This document shows, piece after piece, positions 50,144 to 59,985 of a DNA stretch of 64,000 bases. Positions within the stretch are counted from its first letter, which is position 1; every line of letters starts with the position of its first letter. This stretch comes from Cupriavidus necator N-1 (GTDB lineage: Bacteria; Pseudomonadota; Gammaproteobacteria; Burkholderiales; Burkholderiaceae). The stretch lies in assembly GCF_000219215.1 (NCBI RefSeq), contig NC_015723.1, positions 1,550,001 to 1,614,000 on the forward strand. The letters run 5' to 3'. A program made the translations under genes and the position numbers. The notes under the pieces are model-generated. The model was not told the origin of the DNA, made no database searches, and saw nothing but the letters and a program-made list of their open reading frames with translations.

Positions 50144-51475
50144 ATGGCGCCCTTGCTGTTCAAGGTGGAAGACCGCCCCCCGCGGCTGACGACGTTTTTG
50201 CTTGCGCTCCAGCATCTGCTGGCCGCCCTGGGCGGCATCATTGCGGTGCCGCTGGTCATTGGCGGTGCCCTGAAACTGCCGCCGGACCAGGTCATAGCGC
50301 TGGTGAATGCCGCCCTGCTTGGCTCGGGCATCGTCACCATCATCCAGTGCAAGGGCATTGGCCCGGTGGGTATCCGCATGCCATGCGTGATGGGCACCAG
50401 TTTCGCCTTTGTCGGCGCGGCCATCAGCGTGGGCGTCGAACACGGCGTGGCCGGCATCCTGGGCTCGGCGCTGGCGGGCTCGCTGGTGATGATCCTGGGC
50501 AGCTTCTTCATGCCGGCGATCCGCAAGCTGTTTCCGCATACCGTCACCAGCGTGGTGGTCACCATGATCGGCCTGTCGCTGATTCCGGTGGCCATCGACT
50601 GGGCCGCAGGCGGCCAGGGCAGCAGCCGCTATGGCGCGCCCGGCAATCTGGCGATTGCCGTCGCGGTGCTGGCGCTGGTGGTGGCGGTGGTGCAGTGGGG
50701 CAAGGGCATGCTGTCGGCCTCGGCCATTGTCGTCGGCATTGCCGGCGGCTACCTGCTCTGCCTGGCACTGGGCCTGGTCGATTTCACCCAGTTTCACCAG
50801 GCACCCATCATCGCGGTGCCGCAGCCGCTGCACTTCGGCATGTCGTTCCCCATCTCGGGCATTGTCGCCATGTCGATCGCTTTCCTGGTGACCATCGTCG
50901 AGTCCACGGGCACGTTCATGGCACTGGGCGCGGCCACGCAGCGGCCGATTTCCGGCAAATGCCTGTCGCGCGGCATCCTGTGCGATGGCTTTGGCTCGGC
51001 CTTTGCGGCACTGGTGTCGAGCCCGCCGTTGTCGACCTTCGCGCAGAATGTCGGCGTGGTCTCGCTGACCGGCGTGGCCAGCCGCCATGTGGTCGCGCTG
51101 ACCGGTGTCATGCTGCTGCTGGCGGGGCTGTTCCCGGTGCTGGGCGCGTTGGTGGTGGCGATCCCGCAGCCGGTACTGGGTGGCGCCGGCCTGATGATGT
51201 TCGCGATGATCGTGTCGGGCGGGATCCAGATGCTCAGCACCGTCAAGTTCACGCAGCGCAATACCCTGATCGTGGCCGTGTCGATCGGCTGCGGCCTGGC
51301 GGTGACGTTCCGCCCGGAACTGCTGTCGAAGCTGCCGGCCTTTGTCCACGAAGTGTTTGGCTCCGGCATCACGGTGGGCTCGCTGTCGGCGGTGATCCTC
51401 AACTTGCTGCTGCCCGGCGGCAAGGACGAGCCGGCTGAAGACGCCGGCCACGGCACCGTCGGCGAGGCTGCCTGA
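50144..51475 (+). CDS. NCS2-family nucleobase (xanthine/uric acid type) permease
   Basis: A 443-residue 14-helix permease of the nucleobase:cation symporter-2 family. ALQHLLAALGGIIAVPLVIG is in helix 1, and FLVTIVESTGTFMALG carries the conserved Glu of helix 8. PLSTFAQNVGVVSLTGVASR is the substrate-binding QN-x-G motif, characteristic of the xanthine/urate branch. The upstream region holds a nested palindrome and a stable hairpin. Confidence 0.92.
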   Translation: MAPLLFKVEDRPPRLTTFLLALQHLLAALGGIIAVPLVIGGALKLPPDQVIALVNAALLGSGIVTIIQCKGIGPVGIRMPCVMGTSFAFVGAAISVGVEHGVAGILGSALAGSLVMILGSFFMPAIRKLFPHTVTSVVVTMIGLSLIPVAIDWAAGGQGSSRYGAPGNLAIAVAVLALVVAVVQWGKGMLSASAIVVGIAGGYLLCLALGLVDFTQFHQAPIIAVPQPLHFGMSFPISGIVAMSIAFLVTIVESTGTFMALGAATQRPISGKCLSRGILCDGFGSAFAALVSSPPLSTFAQNVGVVSLTGVASRHVVALTGVMLLLAGLFPVLGALVVAIPQPVLGGAGLMMFAMIVSGGIQMLSTVKFTQRNTLIVAVSIGCGLAVTFRPELLSKLPAFVHEVFGSGITVGSLSAVILNLLLPGGKDEPAEDAGHGTVGEAA

Positions 51476-51602
51476 GCGGCCTGCCAGGGCCTGCGCACCA
51501 CATCAAACGCCCTCGGCACCACTTCTGCAAGTATCCTCCGGTCGAACCATATGGGCTGGCGCCGGTCATATCCTGACGTTTTCACTTCAATGAGGAGAAG
51601 CA

Positions 51603-51899
51603 ATGGATTGTCCGGTGTGCCCGCAAACGCAACTCGTGATGTCCGAACGCCAGGGCATCGAGATCGATTACTGCCCGAAATGCCGCGGTGTCTGGCTGGA
51701 CCGGGGCGAACTCGACAAGATCCTCGAGCGCTCCGTGGCAGCCGCCCCGGTGCAGCAGGTGCCCATGCAGCAAATGCCGCAGCAAACTCCGCCCCCGCGA
51801 CAGGAATACCAGCGCGGCCATGGCGACCGCGACCGGCACTATGAGCGCGAGCAGAAGCACTATAAGAAGAAGAGCATCTGGCACGAGCTGTTCGACTGA
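51603..51899 (+). CDS. small zinc-ribbon (TFIIB-type zinc finger) protein
   Basis: A 98-residue protein. Residues 1-42 form a zinc ribbon: CPVCPQTQLV and IDYCPKCRGVWLDRGELDKIL. A Gln/Pro-rich linker and a highly basic tail with His, Arg, Lys and Tyr follow (ERDRHYEREQ-like composition), ending in SIWHELFD. Common in betaproteobacteria and of unknown role. ATG 51603 follows GAGGAGAAGCA. Confidence 0.85.
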   Translation: MDCPVCPQTQLVMSERQGIEIDYCPKCRGVWLDRGELDKILERSVAAAPVQQVPMQQMPQQTPPPRQEYQRGHGDRDRHYEREQKHYKKKSIWHELFD

Positions 51900-51918
51900 C
51901 TCTGGCTTGCCAGTGAGC

Positions 51919-51945
51919 AAGGGCGACGCAAGGTCGCCCTTTTTT
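51919..51945 (+). terminator. intrinsic terminator of the zinc-ribbon gene
   Basis: AAGGGCGAC and GTCGCCCTT pair perfectly around GCAAG, and the T-run continues after the stem. Confidence 0.88.
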
Positions 51946-52013
51946 GTTGCCGGCCGCTATTGCGCTGTCCCGCGCAAACCGGACCGGCACAACCGGGGCT
52001 TAGCGCGCTGCCC

Positions 52014-53654
52014 TCACGCCGCCTTGCGCCTGCGCCTTGAAGCTTCCGCGGCAGCATCGCGCAACTCTGGCGGCAAGGCACGCAGTTCCGCGGTGAAGAA
52101 CGCACGCTCGGCCGGCCGCAGCGCAGGCAGCTGGGCGGCCAGCCGCTCCACTGCTGTGCACGCCATTGCGGTCGCGCCTTGCTCGTGGGTGAGATACCAG
52201 GCCGATTCGAGCAGCAGGTTGGCCAGCTGCAACGGCCCCAGCCTGATGTGGCCGGCGTCATGGTCTTCCAGTGCGAACGCAGCCACGGCCGACCAGCGCA
52301 CGAAGCCCTTGGCCGGCGCGAACGGCGCGTGGAACGGCCGCAGGGCGTCGACAGCGTCCGCAACGGACAACGGGCGCTGGCGGCGGAACGCGGCCATGCT
52401 GTCGTTGGCCCTGGCTGGCCGGTCGGACGGCGGGGTATCGGGCCCGCAGCTGCCGCGTGCGATGCGCAGCAGGAAGATCGCGTTCCACGCCGTGCCGCCG
52501 CCTACGCCGAACCGGTCGCAGATCCACTCCGACAAGCCCAGCCAGCGCATCGCCTGCCGCTGCACCGCGCTGGCGGACAAGACCCGCGCGGCATCGACCA
52601 GGCCGTGCTGCCAGAACAGCCACAGGCACAGGCCGATATTGGCCGCGGCATGCTGCACGGCGTCGACGGAATCGGCCTCGTAGGCTGCCTGCAGCGCGCC
52701 GGCGAAGGTATCCAGCGCCAGCTGCGCGGCCTGCGCCGTGCAGGCATGCCCGGCGCGCATGGCATCGGCCTTGTGCAGCAGCGCTTCCAGGTTCAGCACT
52801 TCAAAACGCACGCGCGGGTTGTAGCGCACCACCAGGCGCAGTTCCGGATCGGAGTGCAGTCCTTCCAGGCCGGCACGCGCGCCGTCGCTGTCGCCGCGGG
52901 TATAGCGTTCCCAGGCCCGCACGATATGCGCCATGGCGCAGAACGCGGGCGTCGCCGCGCCTGCCTCGGCCGCCTGCACCAGGCGGTCGACACGCCTGAG
53001 CGCCGCCCGGCTCTGATCGAGGCGGCCGCAGCGGCGCCAGGCCAGGCTTTCCTTGAGCAGCGACAGGGCTTGCTGGAAACCGTCGCCGGCACTGCGGCCA
53101 GCCGCGCGGAAGGATTCGGCCACGGCTGAGCCATGCATGCCCGCGTGGCCGTCCTGGGCGCCGCGCATGGCCTGGGTCAGCTCGCGCCAGAAGGCCATGT
53201 CGCGCATCACGTAGCCAACGCCGTCCGGCTGGCCGGCCGGCGCCGCTTGCGGCGCCGTGGCAAAGGCAAGATGGCCGGCCAGCGCGGCCGGGCCCAGCGT
53301 GCGCCCGTCCGCCACAAAGCGCAGGCGCCGCGCGCTCGCTGCCGTGATCCAGAACGGCCCGCGGCTGCGGTGCGCCGGATTGGCCGCAGCGGGATCGCGC
53401 TGGCGGTCGGCGCCCCATCCGACCGCCACCTGCCAGCGCGCAAAGTCCGCAAACGCGCGCGACGCCAGCATGCGCAGGTTGGCCGCCGTCGGGAAGGCGC
53501 TGCGCACCACTGCCGCGGTGACTCCTCCCTCCCCGGTGCGATGCGCATGCCAGATGCGCGCCAGCAGCCAGACCGACTGGTAGCGCGCGGGTTGGCCGTC
53601 GACCCGGTACGGGGCCGACACGTCGATACGGATCGGGGCAGGCGTGGCTGGCAT
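52014..53654 (-). CDS. 546-residue helical-repeat protein, possible regulator of the adjacent OXA gene
   Basis: I do not recognise a named domain. The N-terminal 110 residues (YRVDGQPARYQSVWLLARIWHAH) resemble a winged-helix effector module. The rest is rich in Ala/Leu/Arg helices of TPR-like spacing and has no membrane segment or signal peptide. It is divergent from the class D beta-lactamase gene across 160 bases. From memory, an unrelated-looking gene placed divergently beside OXA-60 in Ralstonia pickettii is needed for beta-lactamase induction. Size and position suggest this is its counterpart, but that needs a comparison. Confidence 0.6.
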   Translation of the reverse strand: MPATPAPIRIDVSAPYRVDGQPARYQSVWLLARIWHAHRTGEGGVTAAVVRSAFPTAANLRMLASRAFADFARWQVAVGWGADRQRDPAAANPAHRSRGPFWITAASARRLRFVADGRTLGPAALAGHLAFATAPQAAPAGQPDGVGYVMRDMAFWRELTQAMRGAQDGHAGMHGSAVAESFRAAGRSAGDGFQQALSLLKESLAWRRCGRLDQSRAALRRVDRLVQAAEAGAATPAFCAMAHIVRAWERYTRGDSDGARAGLEGLHSDPELRLVVRYNPRVRFEVLNLEALLHKADAMRAGHACTAQAAQLALDTFAGALQAAYEADSVDAVQHAAANIGLCLWLFWQHGLVDAARVLSASAVQRQAMRWLGLSEWICDRFGVGGGTAWNAIFLLRIARGSCGPDTPPSDRPARANDSMAAFRRQRPLSVADAVDALRPFHAPFAPAKGFVRWSAVAAFALEDHDAGHIRLGPLQLANLLLESAWYLTHEQGATAMACTAVERLAAQLPALRPAERAFFTAELRALPPELRDAAAEASRRRRKAA

Positions 53655-53707
53655 CAGGCAGTCTGGGAACGGGGAAATCGCGGGGAAAGCCAGGCGGCGC
53701 CCGTCAT

Positions 53708-53721
53708 GTTACGCAAGTTAC
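53708..53721. promoter_or_regulatory. short direct repeat in the OXA divergent region
   Basis: GTTAC occurs at 53708-53712 and 53717-53721, a 9-bp period, about midway between the 546-residue protein and the OXA gene. It may be part of an activator site. Confidence 0.3.
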
Positions 53722-53814
53722 AGCCGGCGCGGTTGGCGTTATCCGGGCGCTCTCCTATGCTGCGCACCACGGTCCGGGCCCGGATTGCCATCCCCTCAAC
53801 TCCTCTGCACAGCC

Positions 53815-54654
53815 ATGAACAATCATCTTGCTCGTTTGCTGACACCGATGGCGATCGGCCTCGGCCTGCTTGCCGCCACCGTGCCCGCCCTGGCGGCACC
53901 GAAAGAAGTCCCGCTGGATGCCGCGGCGCTGTTCCGCCAGGCCGATGCCACCGGCACCATGGTGATCTACGACCTGCGGCGCGACCGCATGCTGACCTAC
54001 AACAAGCCGCGTGCGTCCACGCAGTACTCGCCGGCGTCGACCTTCAAGATCCTGAACTCGATGATCGGCCTGGAGAGCGGCGCCGTGGCCGACGTCAACC
54101 ATGACAAGCTGCCGTGGGACGGCAAGGTCTGGCTGGTCGGCGGCAAGGCCATCCTGCCCGAGGCCTGCAACGCTGACGTGCCGCTGCGCGTGGCCTTCCC
54201 CAACTCCTGCGTGCCGGCCTACCAGGCGCTGGCGCGGCGGGTTGGCAGCGCGGCCTACCAGCGCTACCTGACTGCGTCGCACTATGGCAATGCCAACAGT
54301 TCAGGCCAGGTCGACCGCTTCTGGCTGAACGGCACGCTGCAGATTTCCGCCTACCAGCAGATCGACTTCCTAAAGGGCGTGGTGCAGCGCACGCTGCCGT
54401 TCTCGCCAACCACCTTCAAGGCAGTGGACGACATTACGGTGATGGAGCGCACCGCCGCCTACACCCTGCACGCCAAGACCGGCTGGGCCGATTCGGCCAG
54501 GCCGGCAGTGGGCTGGCTGGTGGGCTGGGTTGAGCGTGGCGATGATGACTACCTGTTTGCGCTCAATCTCGACATGCTGCGGCCCGAGCACGCCAAGGCG
54601 CGCATGGAGATCGCACGCGCGGCGCTGCGGCAGGCGGGCGCGTTGCCGGATTGA
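53815..54654 (+). CDS. bla: class D (OXA) beta-lactamase
   Basis: A 279-residue serine beta-lactamase with a signal peptide cleaved near ALA-AP (about residue 27). All class D motifs are present: S75-T-F-K78 with the carboxylated lysine, S131-C-V133, Y157-G-N159 and K221-T-G223 followed by W. NSCVPAYQALAR and KTGWADSARPAVGWLVGWV resemble the OXA-22/OXA-60 group native to Ralstonia and related genera. It is probably chromosomal and inducible rather than recently acquired, since base composition is like its surroundings and no mobile element is near. Confidence 0.92.
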   Translation: MNNHLARLLTPMAIGLGLLAATVPALAAPKEVPLDAAALFRQADATGTMVIYDLRRDRMLTYNKPRASTQYSPASTFKILNSMIGLESGAVADVNHDKLPWDGKVWLVGGKAILPEACNADVPLRVAFPNSCVPAYQALARRVGSAAYQRYLTASHYGNANSSGQVDRFWLNGTLQISAYQQIDFLKGVVQRTLPFSPTTFKAVDDITVMERTAAYTLHAKTGWADSARPAVGWLVGWVERGDDDYLFALNLDMLRPEHAKARMEIARAALRQAGALPD

Positions 54655-54663
54655 CGCTTCCGA

Positions 54664-54690
54664 AGGCGGCCGCCGGATGCGCGGCCGCCT
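54664..54690 (+). terminator. strong hairpin after the OXA gene
   Basis: AGGCGGCCGC and GCGGCCGCCT pair perfectly (10 bp) around a 7-base loop, 9 bases after the stop. No T-run. Confidence 0.5.
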
Positions 54691-54898
54691 GTAGCCACTA
54701 CCCTAGACACTTCATTCAGGCATTTTCTCCCCCGTATTTCAGATCCGTCTGATTTACCTGCCAACCCCGGATCGATAGCTTTGGCTGGTCGGCATTTCCC
54801 ACCGCGTCGCCCGACGCAACCAATCCGTAATGGGATCCGCCGGCGCCTGTATGCAACGGGAAAGCAAGACCGTTCCCACAATCCGGAGGTGAAATCCA

Positions 54899-55799
54899 AT
54901 GAGAAAAATAGCCATGCCGGCAGCCCTGCTGTCAGCCATCGCGTTGCTGGCCGCCTGTGGCGGCGGCGGGGACAATGCGACGCCCACACCGGCGCCACAA
55001 ACGCCACCGTCTGAAAATAGTCCGGCACCGGCACCCGGGCCAAAGCCGGATCCAGCACCGCAACCTGAACCCACTGGCGAGCTACGGCCGAGCCTGAGCG
55101 CACCGCAACCGGGCTCGACGGCAGCGGTCGGCAATGGCAGCGAAGGTCTCTGGGTCGGCGTCATGAACGCCACGCTGGTCGACAACAGCGGGAAGTTCGT
55201 GCACGCGAGACTGACGGGCGTGCTGGGAGGCGCGTTCCAGTTCTCTGGTTCGACCTGGACACTGGGCCCCGGCACGCTGTACGAAACCGGCTTTGCCTAC
55301 CCGGCCACCGGGGCCGGCACCATTACCCCGGGCCAGCGCTTTGACGGCAATTTCGTCGCCACGCCAGGCAACCCTACCAATGTGCTATCCGGTACCTACG
55401 ATCCGTCCAACGCGCTAGCCGTGGACCACGGCTGCCATCGCCGGCAACTGGAAGCAAGACGGCTTTGCCATGCAGATCGACGACGCCGGCAACGTCACCG
55501 GTACCTATACCAGCGGCACCCGCATTTGCGACCTGCAGGGCACGGCAACGCTTGCCACCCCGGGATCGGCCAAGAACCTGTATGCGGTCAGGATCGTTGC
55601 CGAAAACTCCACGCAGCCGGGCAGCACCGGCTGCGCGCTGTCGACTGGCGTGCCGCACAACGGCTTTGCCGCGATCCGCCTGATGCCGGCCGACGGCAGC
55701 ATCATCGTGAACAGCAGCACGCGCTATGCGCGCACGCTGGTGATGGCCGGCAGCACCGGGACCGGCGGGTATTTCACCATGCAGATGACCAAACAATAA
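54899..55799 (+). pseudogene. secreted lipoprotein of unknown function, single-base frameshift
   Basis: ATG 54899 follows GGAGGTGAAATCC. The start MRKIAMPAALLSAIALLAACG has a lipobox (LAAC, Cys at 20), then a Pro/Ala-rich linker of about 45 residues and a beta-rich domain (LWVGVMNATLVDNSGKFVHA) up to TYDPSNALAV. The family sequence resumes in the next frame as TTAAIAGNWKQDGFAMQID and runs to a stop at 55799 (YFTMQMTKQ). One extra G at 55423-55424 accounts for it. The intact product would be about 299 residues on the cell envelope. Without correction the frame runs wrongly to 56107, into the next gene. Confidence 0.75.
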
Positions 55800-55820
55800 G
55801 CCCGCTCCCGGGCAGCACCC

Positions 55821-55853
55821 CGGCGGTCCCCCTGCGCACGGACCGCCGCTTTC
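55821..55853 (+). terminator. terminator after the lipoprotein gene
   Basis: CGGCGGTCC and GGACCGCCG pair perfectly around a 10-base loop and are followed by CTTTCTT. Confidence 0.65.
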
Positions 55854-55957
55854 TTCCGCATCCGAGTCACGACAGTGGCTTCCCCATCACCTGGCGCCCA
55901 GGCGCCGCATCCGCCCTCCGGGTTTCCCCGCGGTTGAGTTCTGCGCTCTCATATCAT

Positions 55958-55976
55958 TTAATTCAAGGTGAATTAA
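55958..55976 (+). promoter_or_regulatory. palindromic operator of the frc operon
   Basis: TTAATTCA-AGG-TGAATTAA is a perfect 8-bp inverted repeat 21 bases before the frcR ATG, in an AT-rich spot. It is the likely binding site of FrcR, acting as an autoregulated repressor. Confidence 0.6.
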
Positions 55977-55997
55977 TTAATAGCGGACGGAGACAAG

Positions 55998-57266
55998 ATG
56001 ACCGCATCCAAAGCGGGCCGTGGCGTGAATTCCGCCAGCCTGCGCCTGTACAACGAACGCGCGCTGCTGCTGGCGCTGCGCCGTGCCGGCGAGGCCTCCA
56101 AGGCTGATCTGGCGCGGATGGCGCAGCTGACCAATACGGCGGTGGGCAGCATCGTGCAGACCCTGTCCGAGGAAGGCCTGGTCGAGCAGTCCGGGCGCCG
56201 CACGGAAGGCCAGCGCGGCCAGCCCGCCAGCCTGATCCGGCTGCAGCCCAAGGGCGCCTTCGGCATTGGCGTACGGCTGGACCGCGGGAGCATCGAGGTG
56301 GTGATGGTGGACTTTGCCGGCCATATCCTGGCCAGCCGCGCCCACCAGCTGGTCCTGCCCCACCCTGACCAGGCGCTGGACATGGTGCGGCACGATATTG
56401 CCGAGCTGCGCGCCCTGCTCACCCCCGCCGAACAGAAGCGGCTGCTGGGCATCGGCGTGGCGCAGCCCTATAACCTGGGTGCCTGGCTGCGCGAGCTGGA
56501 CGTACAGGGCGAGGCCTTCCAGGCAAGCTTCCGCGCCTGGGACCAGGCTGACTTCCCGGCAATGCTCAACGCCGCCACCGGCTTGCCGGTCTTCGGCGAG
56601 AACGACGGCACCGCCGCCGCGGTGGCCGAGCTGTTCTACGGGCGCCACCATGCCCAGCATTTCCTCTACGTCTTCCTTGGCCCCGCCATCGGCGGCGGCG
56701 TGGTGCTCAATGGCGACTGCGTGCGCGGTGTCTCCGGCAATGCCGGCGATATCGCGATGATGCCGGTGCCGCCCAGCACCCTGCCCTCCGCGCCGGGTGC
56801 CGCCGGCAACGGCAAGCGGCGCGACATCCTGATCTCGCGCGCGTCGCTCAACGCGTTGACCCGCCACCTGCGCCACCACGGCGTGGTGGTCAACGGCCAT
56901 GCCGACCTTCAGCGCCAGGTCGAGCTGGGCCACCCCGCGGTCGAGGAATGGATTGCCGACTGCGTCGATGCGCTGGCGCCTGCGCTGCAGTCCGCCCTCG
57001 CCGTGCTCGACGTGCCGCTGGTGATCTTCGATGCCGATATCGACGGCGGCCTGGTCGCCACGCTGATCGCGCGCCTGCAGCAGGCGCTGGATGAAGGCGC
57101 CCCCGAAGCCCGCGCGCCCGCCACCGTGGTGCGCGGCTGCTTTGGCGCCAACGCCGGCGCGGTGGGTGCCGCGTCGCTGCCGATGTTCATGAACTTCTCG
57201 CCGCGCGCCGAGCTGTTACGGGGTGCGTCTGCCATCGTTCCGGAGGCCAGCCATGCCATTGTCTGA
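55998..57266 (+). CDS. frcR: ROK-family transcriptional regulator of fructose uptake
   Basis: A 422-residue ROK repressor. Residues 20-70 are the winged HTH ([24 protein letters not shown]). The sugar-kinase-like body follows with [13 protein letters not shown] and [14 protein letters not shown]. The zinc-binding Cys motif usual in ROK kinases and many ROK repressors is not evident. Its end overlaps frcA by 14 bp. In C. necator the same order, regulator then ATPase, permease and binding protein, serves fructose uptake. Confidence 0.9.
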   Translation: MTASKAGRGVNSASLRLYNERALLLALRRAGEASKADLARMAQLTNTAVGSIVQTLSEEGLVEQSGRRTEGQRGQPASLIRLQPKGAFGIGVRLDRGSIEVVMVDFAGHILASRAHQLVLPHPDQALDMVRHDIAELRALLTPAEQKRLLGIGVAQPYNLGAWLRELDVQGEAFQASFRAWDQADFPAMLNAATGLPVFGENDGTAAAVAELFYGRHHAQHFLYVFLGPAIGGGVVLNGDCVRGVSGNAGDIAMMPVPPSTLPSAPGAAGNGKRRDILISRASLNALTRHLRHHGVVVNGHADLQRQVELGHPAVEEWIADCVDALAPALQSALAVLDVPLVIFDADIDGGLVATLIARLQQALDEGAPEARAPATVVRGCFGANAGAVGAASLPMFMNFSPRAELLRGASAIVPEASHAIV

Positions 57267-58849
57267 AGCACCGCGTACCTCGCCCATGCCAGCGCACCTG
57301 CATGGCGGCCATGCGGGCCCCGCCCCGCTGCTCGAGCTGCGCAATATCTCCAAGACCTTCCCCGGGGTGAAGGCGCTCAGCAACATGGAGCTGACCGTCT
57401 ACGCCGGCGAAGTCCATGCCCTGATGGGCGAAAACGGCGCGGGCAAATCCACGCTGATGAAGATCCTGTCCGGCGCCTATATCGCCGACCCGGGCGGCGA
57501 GTGCCGCATCAGCGGCGAGCCGGTGGCCATCGACGGCCCGGCCACGGCGCGTGCCCACGGCGTGGCCGTGATCTACCAGGAGCTGAGCCTGGCCGCCCAA
57601 CCTGAGCGTGGCCGAGAACATCTACCTGGGCCGCCACCTGCACCACCGCGGCATGGTCGACCGCGCCGCCATGGCGCGCGCCTGCGAGGCCACGCTGGCC
57701 CGGCTGGGCGCGGACTTCACGCCGCAGACGCCGGTGCATACGCTGTCGATCGCGCAGCGCCAGCTGGTGGAGATTGCTCGCGCGGTGCATTTCGAGACCC
57801 GCATCCTGGTGATGGACGAGCCCACCACGCCGCTGTCCACCCGCGAGACCGACCGCCTGTTCGCGCTGATCCGTCAGCTGCGCGCCGAAGGCATGGCCAT
57901 CATCTACATCAGCCACCGCATGGCGGAGATCGATGAGCTGGCCGACCGCGTCACCGTGCTGCGCGACGGCTGCTTTGTCGGCACGCTCACGCGTGAGGCG
58001 CTGACGCAGGCGGCGCTGGTCAAGATGATGGTCGGGCGCGACCTGTCCGGCTTCTACACCAAGACCCATGGCGAGGCCGCGCCGGGCGAGATCATGCTGT
58101 CGGTGCGCAATATGTCCGATGGCCGGCGCGTGCGCGGCTGCAGCTTCGACCTGCGCGCCGGCGAGGTGCTGGGCCTGGCCGGGCTGGTGGGCGCCGGGCG
58201 CACCGAGCTGGCGCGGCTGGTCTTCGGCGCCGATGCCCGCACCGATGGCGCCGTGTTCGTGGCCGGCACGCCGCTGGCCGTCACCGGCCCGCGCCAGTCA
58301 ATCGATGCCGGCATTGCCTACCTGACCGAAGACCGCAAGCTGCAGGGCCTGTTCCTGGACCAGAGCGTGCACGAGAACATCAACCTGATCGTGGCCGCGC
58401 GCGATGCGCTGCGGGGCGGGCGCCTGAACCGCGCCAGCGCGCGCCAGCGCACCGCCGCGGCGATCCGCTCGCTCGGCATCCGCGTGGCGCACCCGCAGGT
58501 CAACGTGGGATCGCTGTCCGGCGGCAACCAGCAGAAGGTGATGCTGTCGCGCCTGCTGGAAACCCGGCCGCGCGTGCTGATCCTGGACGAGCCCACGCGC
58601 GGCGTGGATATCGGCGCCAAGGCCGAGATCTACCGGCTCATCAATGAGCTGGCGCGCTCCGGCGTGGCGGTGCTGATGATTTCCAGCGAACTGCCCGAGG
58701 TGGTCGGCCTGTGCGACCGCGTGCTGGTGATGCGCGAAGGCGAGCTGGCCGGCGAAGTGCCGGGCTGCGCCGATGCCGCCGCCATGCAGGAACAGATCAT
58801 TGCGCTGGCAACCGGCGCCGGCGAGCAACAGCCCCCGGTCTTGCATTGA
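57253..58849 (+). pseudogene. frcA: fructose ABC transporter ATP-binding protein, single-base frameshift
   Basis: A CUT2-family ATPase with two nucleotide-binding halves, 531 residues when corrected. The first frame from ATG 57253 contains Walker [10 protein letters not shown] (59-67) and ends its homology at VIYQELSLA. The next frame resumes [13 protein letters not shown] and includes [27 protein letters not shown], the second-half [24 protein letters not shown] and [12 protein letters not shown]. One extra G near 57595 (CTGGCCGCCCAAC for CTGGCCCCCAAC) explains the break. Flanking operon genes are intact, so sequence error is likely. Confidence 0.88.
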
Positions 58850-58928
58850 ACCGCTGAATTCCCGTACAGGCCGGCAAAGAACGGCCGCACCGGGGCGGCA
58901 TCCCGCCTCGCAGCATCAGGAGACACTT

Positions 58929-59960
58929 ATGCGCAATCCCCTCTCATCCACGTCCCATGCGGCCCATGGCGTCACCGCCCAGGCTTCCACACCGCTGGCG
59001 CGCGCCACCGGACGCGCCACCACGCAGGAACGCCTGCGCGCACTAGGCATGCTGCCGGTGCTGGTGCTGCTCTGCCTGGGCTTCACGCTGCTGACCGAGA
59101 ACTTCGCCAGCCTGCAGAACCTGTCGATCATCGCCCAGCAGGCGTCGATCAACCTGGTGCTGGCCGCGGGCATGACCTTCGTGATCCTGACCGGCGGCAT
59201 CGACCTGTCGGTGGGATCGATCCTGTCGGTGTCGGCGGTGGTGGCGATGCTGGTCTCGCTGATGCCGCAACTGGCGGCGCTGAGCGTGCCGGCAGCGCTG
59301 CTGTGCGGGCTGCTGTTCGGACTGGTCAATGGCGCGCTGATCGCCTTCATGAAGCTGCCGCCGTTCATCGTGACGCTGGGCAGCCTGACCGCGGTACGCG
59401 GGCTGGCGCGGCTGGTCGGCAACGACAGCACGGTCTACAACCCGGATATCTCGTTCGCCTTTATCGGCAACGGCGATCTGCTGGGTATCCCCTGGCTGGT
59501 GGTGATTGCCATTGCGGTGGTCGCGGTGTCGTGGCTGGTGCTGCGCCGCACGGTGCTGGGGCTGCAGATCTACGCGGTCGGCGGCAATGCCGAGGCGGCG
59601 CGCCTGTCGGGCATCAAGGTATGGGTGGTGCTGCTGTTCGTCTATGCGGTGTCGGGCCTGCTGTCGGGGCTGGGCGGCGTGATGTCGGCGTCGCGGCTTT
59701 ATGCGGCCAACGGGCTGCAGCTGGGGCAGTCCTATGAGCTGGATGCGATCGCCGCGGTGATCCTGGGCGGCACCAGCTTTGTCGGCGGGGTCGGATCGAT
59801 TGCCGGCACGCTGGTGGGCGCGCTGATCATTGCGGTGCTGTCCAACGGGCTGATCCTGCTGGGCGTGTCGGATATCTGGCAATACATCATCAAGGGCCTG
59901 GTGATCATCGGCGCGGTCGCGCTCGACCGCTATCGCCAGAAGGGCTCCGCCCGTACCTGA
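58929..59960 (+). CDS. frcC: fructose ABC transporter permease
   Basis: A 343-residue CUT2-type permease from ATG 58929 behind AGGAGACACTT. About eight to ten helices follow a polar N-terminus of 35 residues. Family signatures are AAGMTFVILTGGIDLSVGSI and YELDAIAAVILGGTSFVGG, with MKLPPFIVTLGSLTAVRG between. It forms the membrane channel with FrcA and FrcB. Confidence 0.93.
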   Translation: MRNPLSSTSHAAHGVTAQASTPLARATGRATTQERLRALGMLPVLVLLCLGFTLLTENFASLQNLSIIAQQASINLVLAAGMTFVILTGGIDLSVGSILSVSAVVAMLVSLMPQLAALSVPAALLCGLLFGLVNGALIAFMKLPPFIVTLGSLTAVRGLARLVGNDSTVYNPDISFAFIGNGDLLGIPWLVVIAIAVVAVSWLVLRRTVLGLQIYAVGGNAEAARLSGIKVWVVLLFVYAVSGLLSGLGGVMSASRLYAANGLQLGQSYELDAIAAVILGGTSFVGGVGSIAGTLVGALIIAVLSNGLILLGVSDIWQYIIKGLVIIGAVALDRYRQKGSART

Positions 59961-59985
59961 CACGCTGCCGGACAGGAGAAACATT

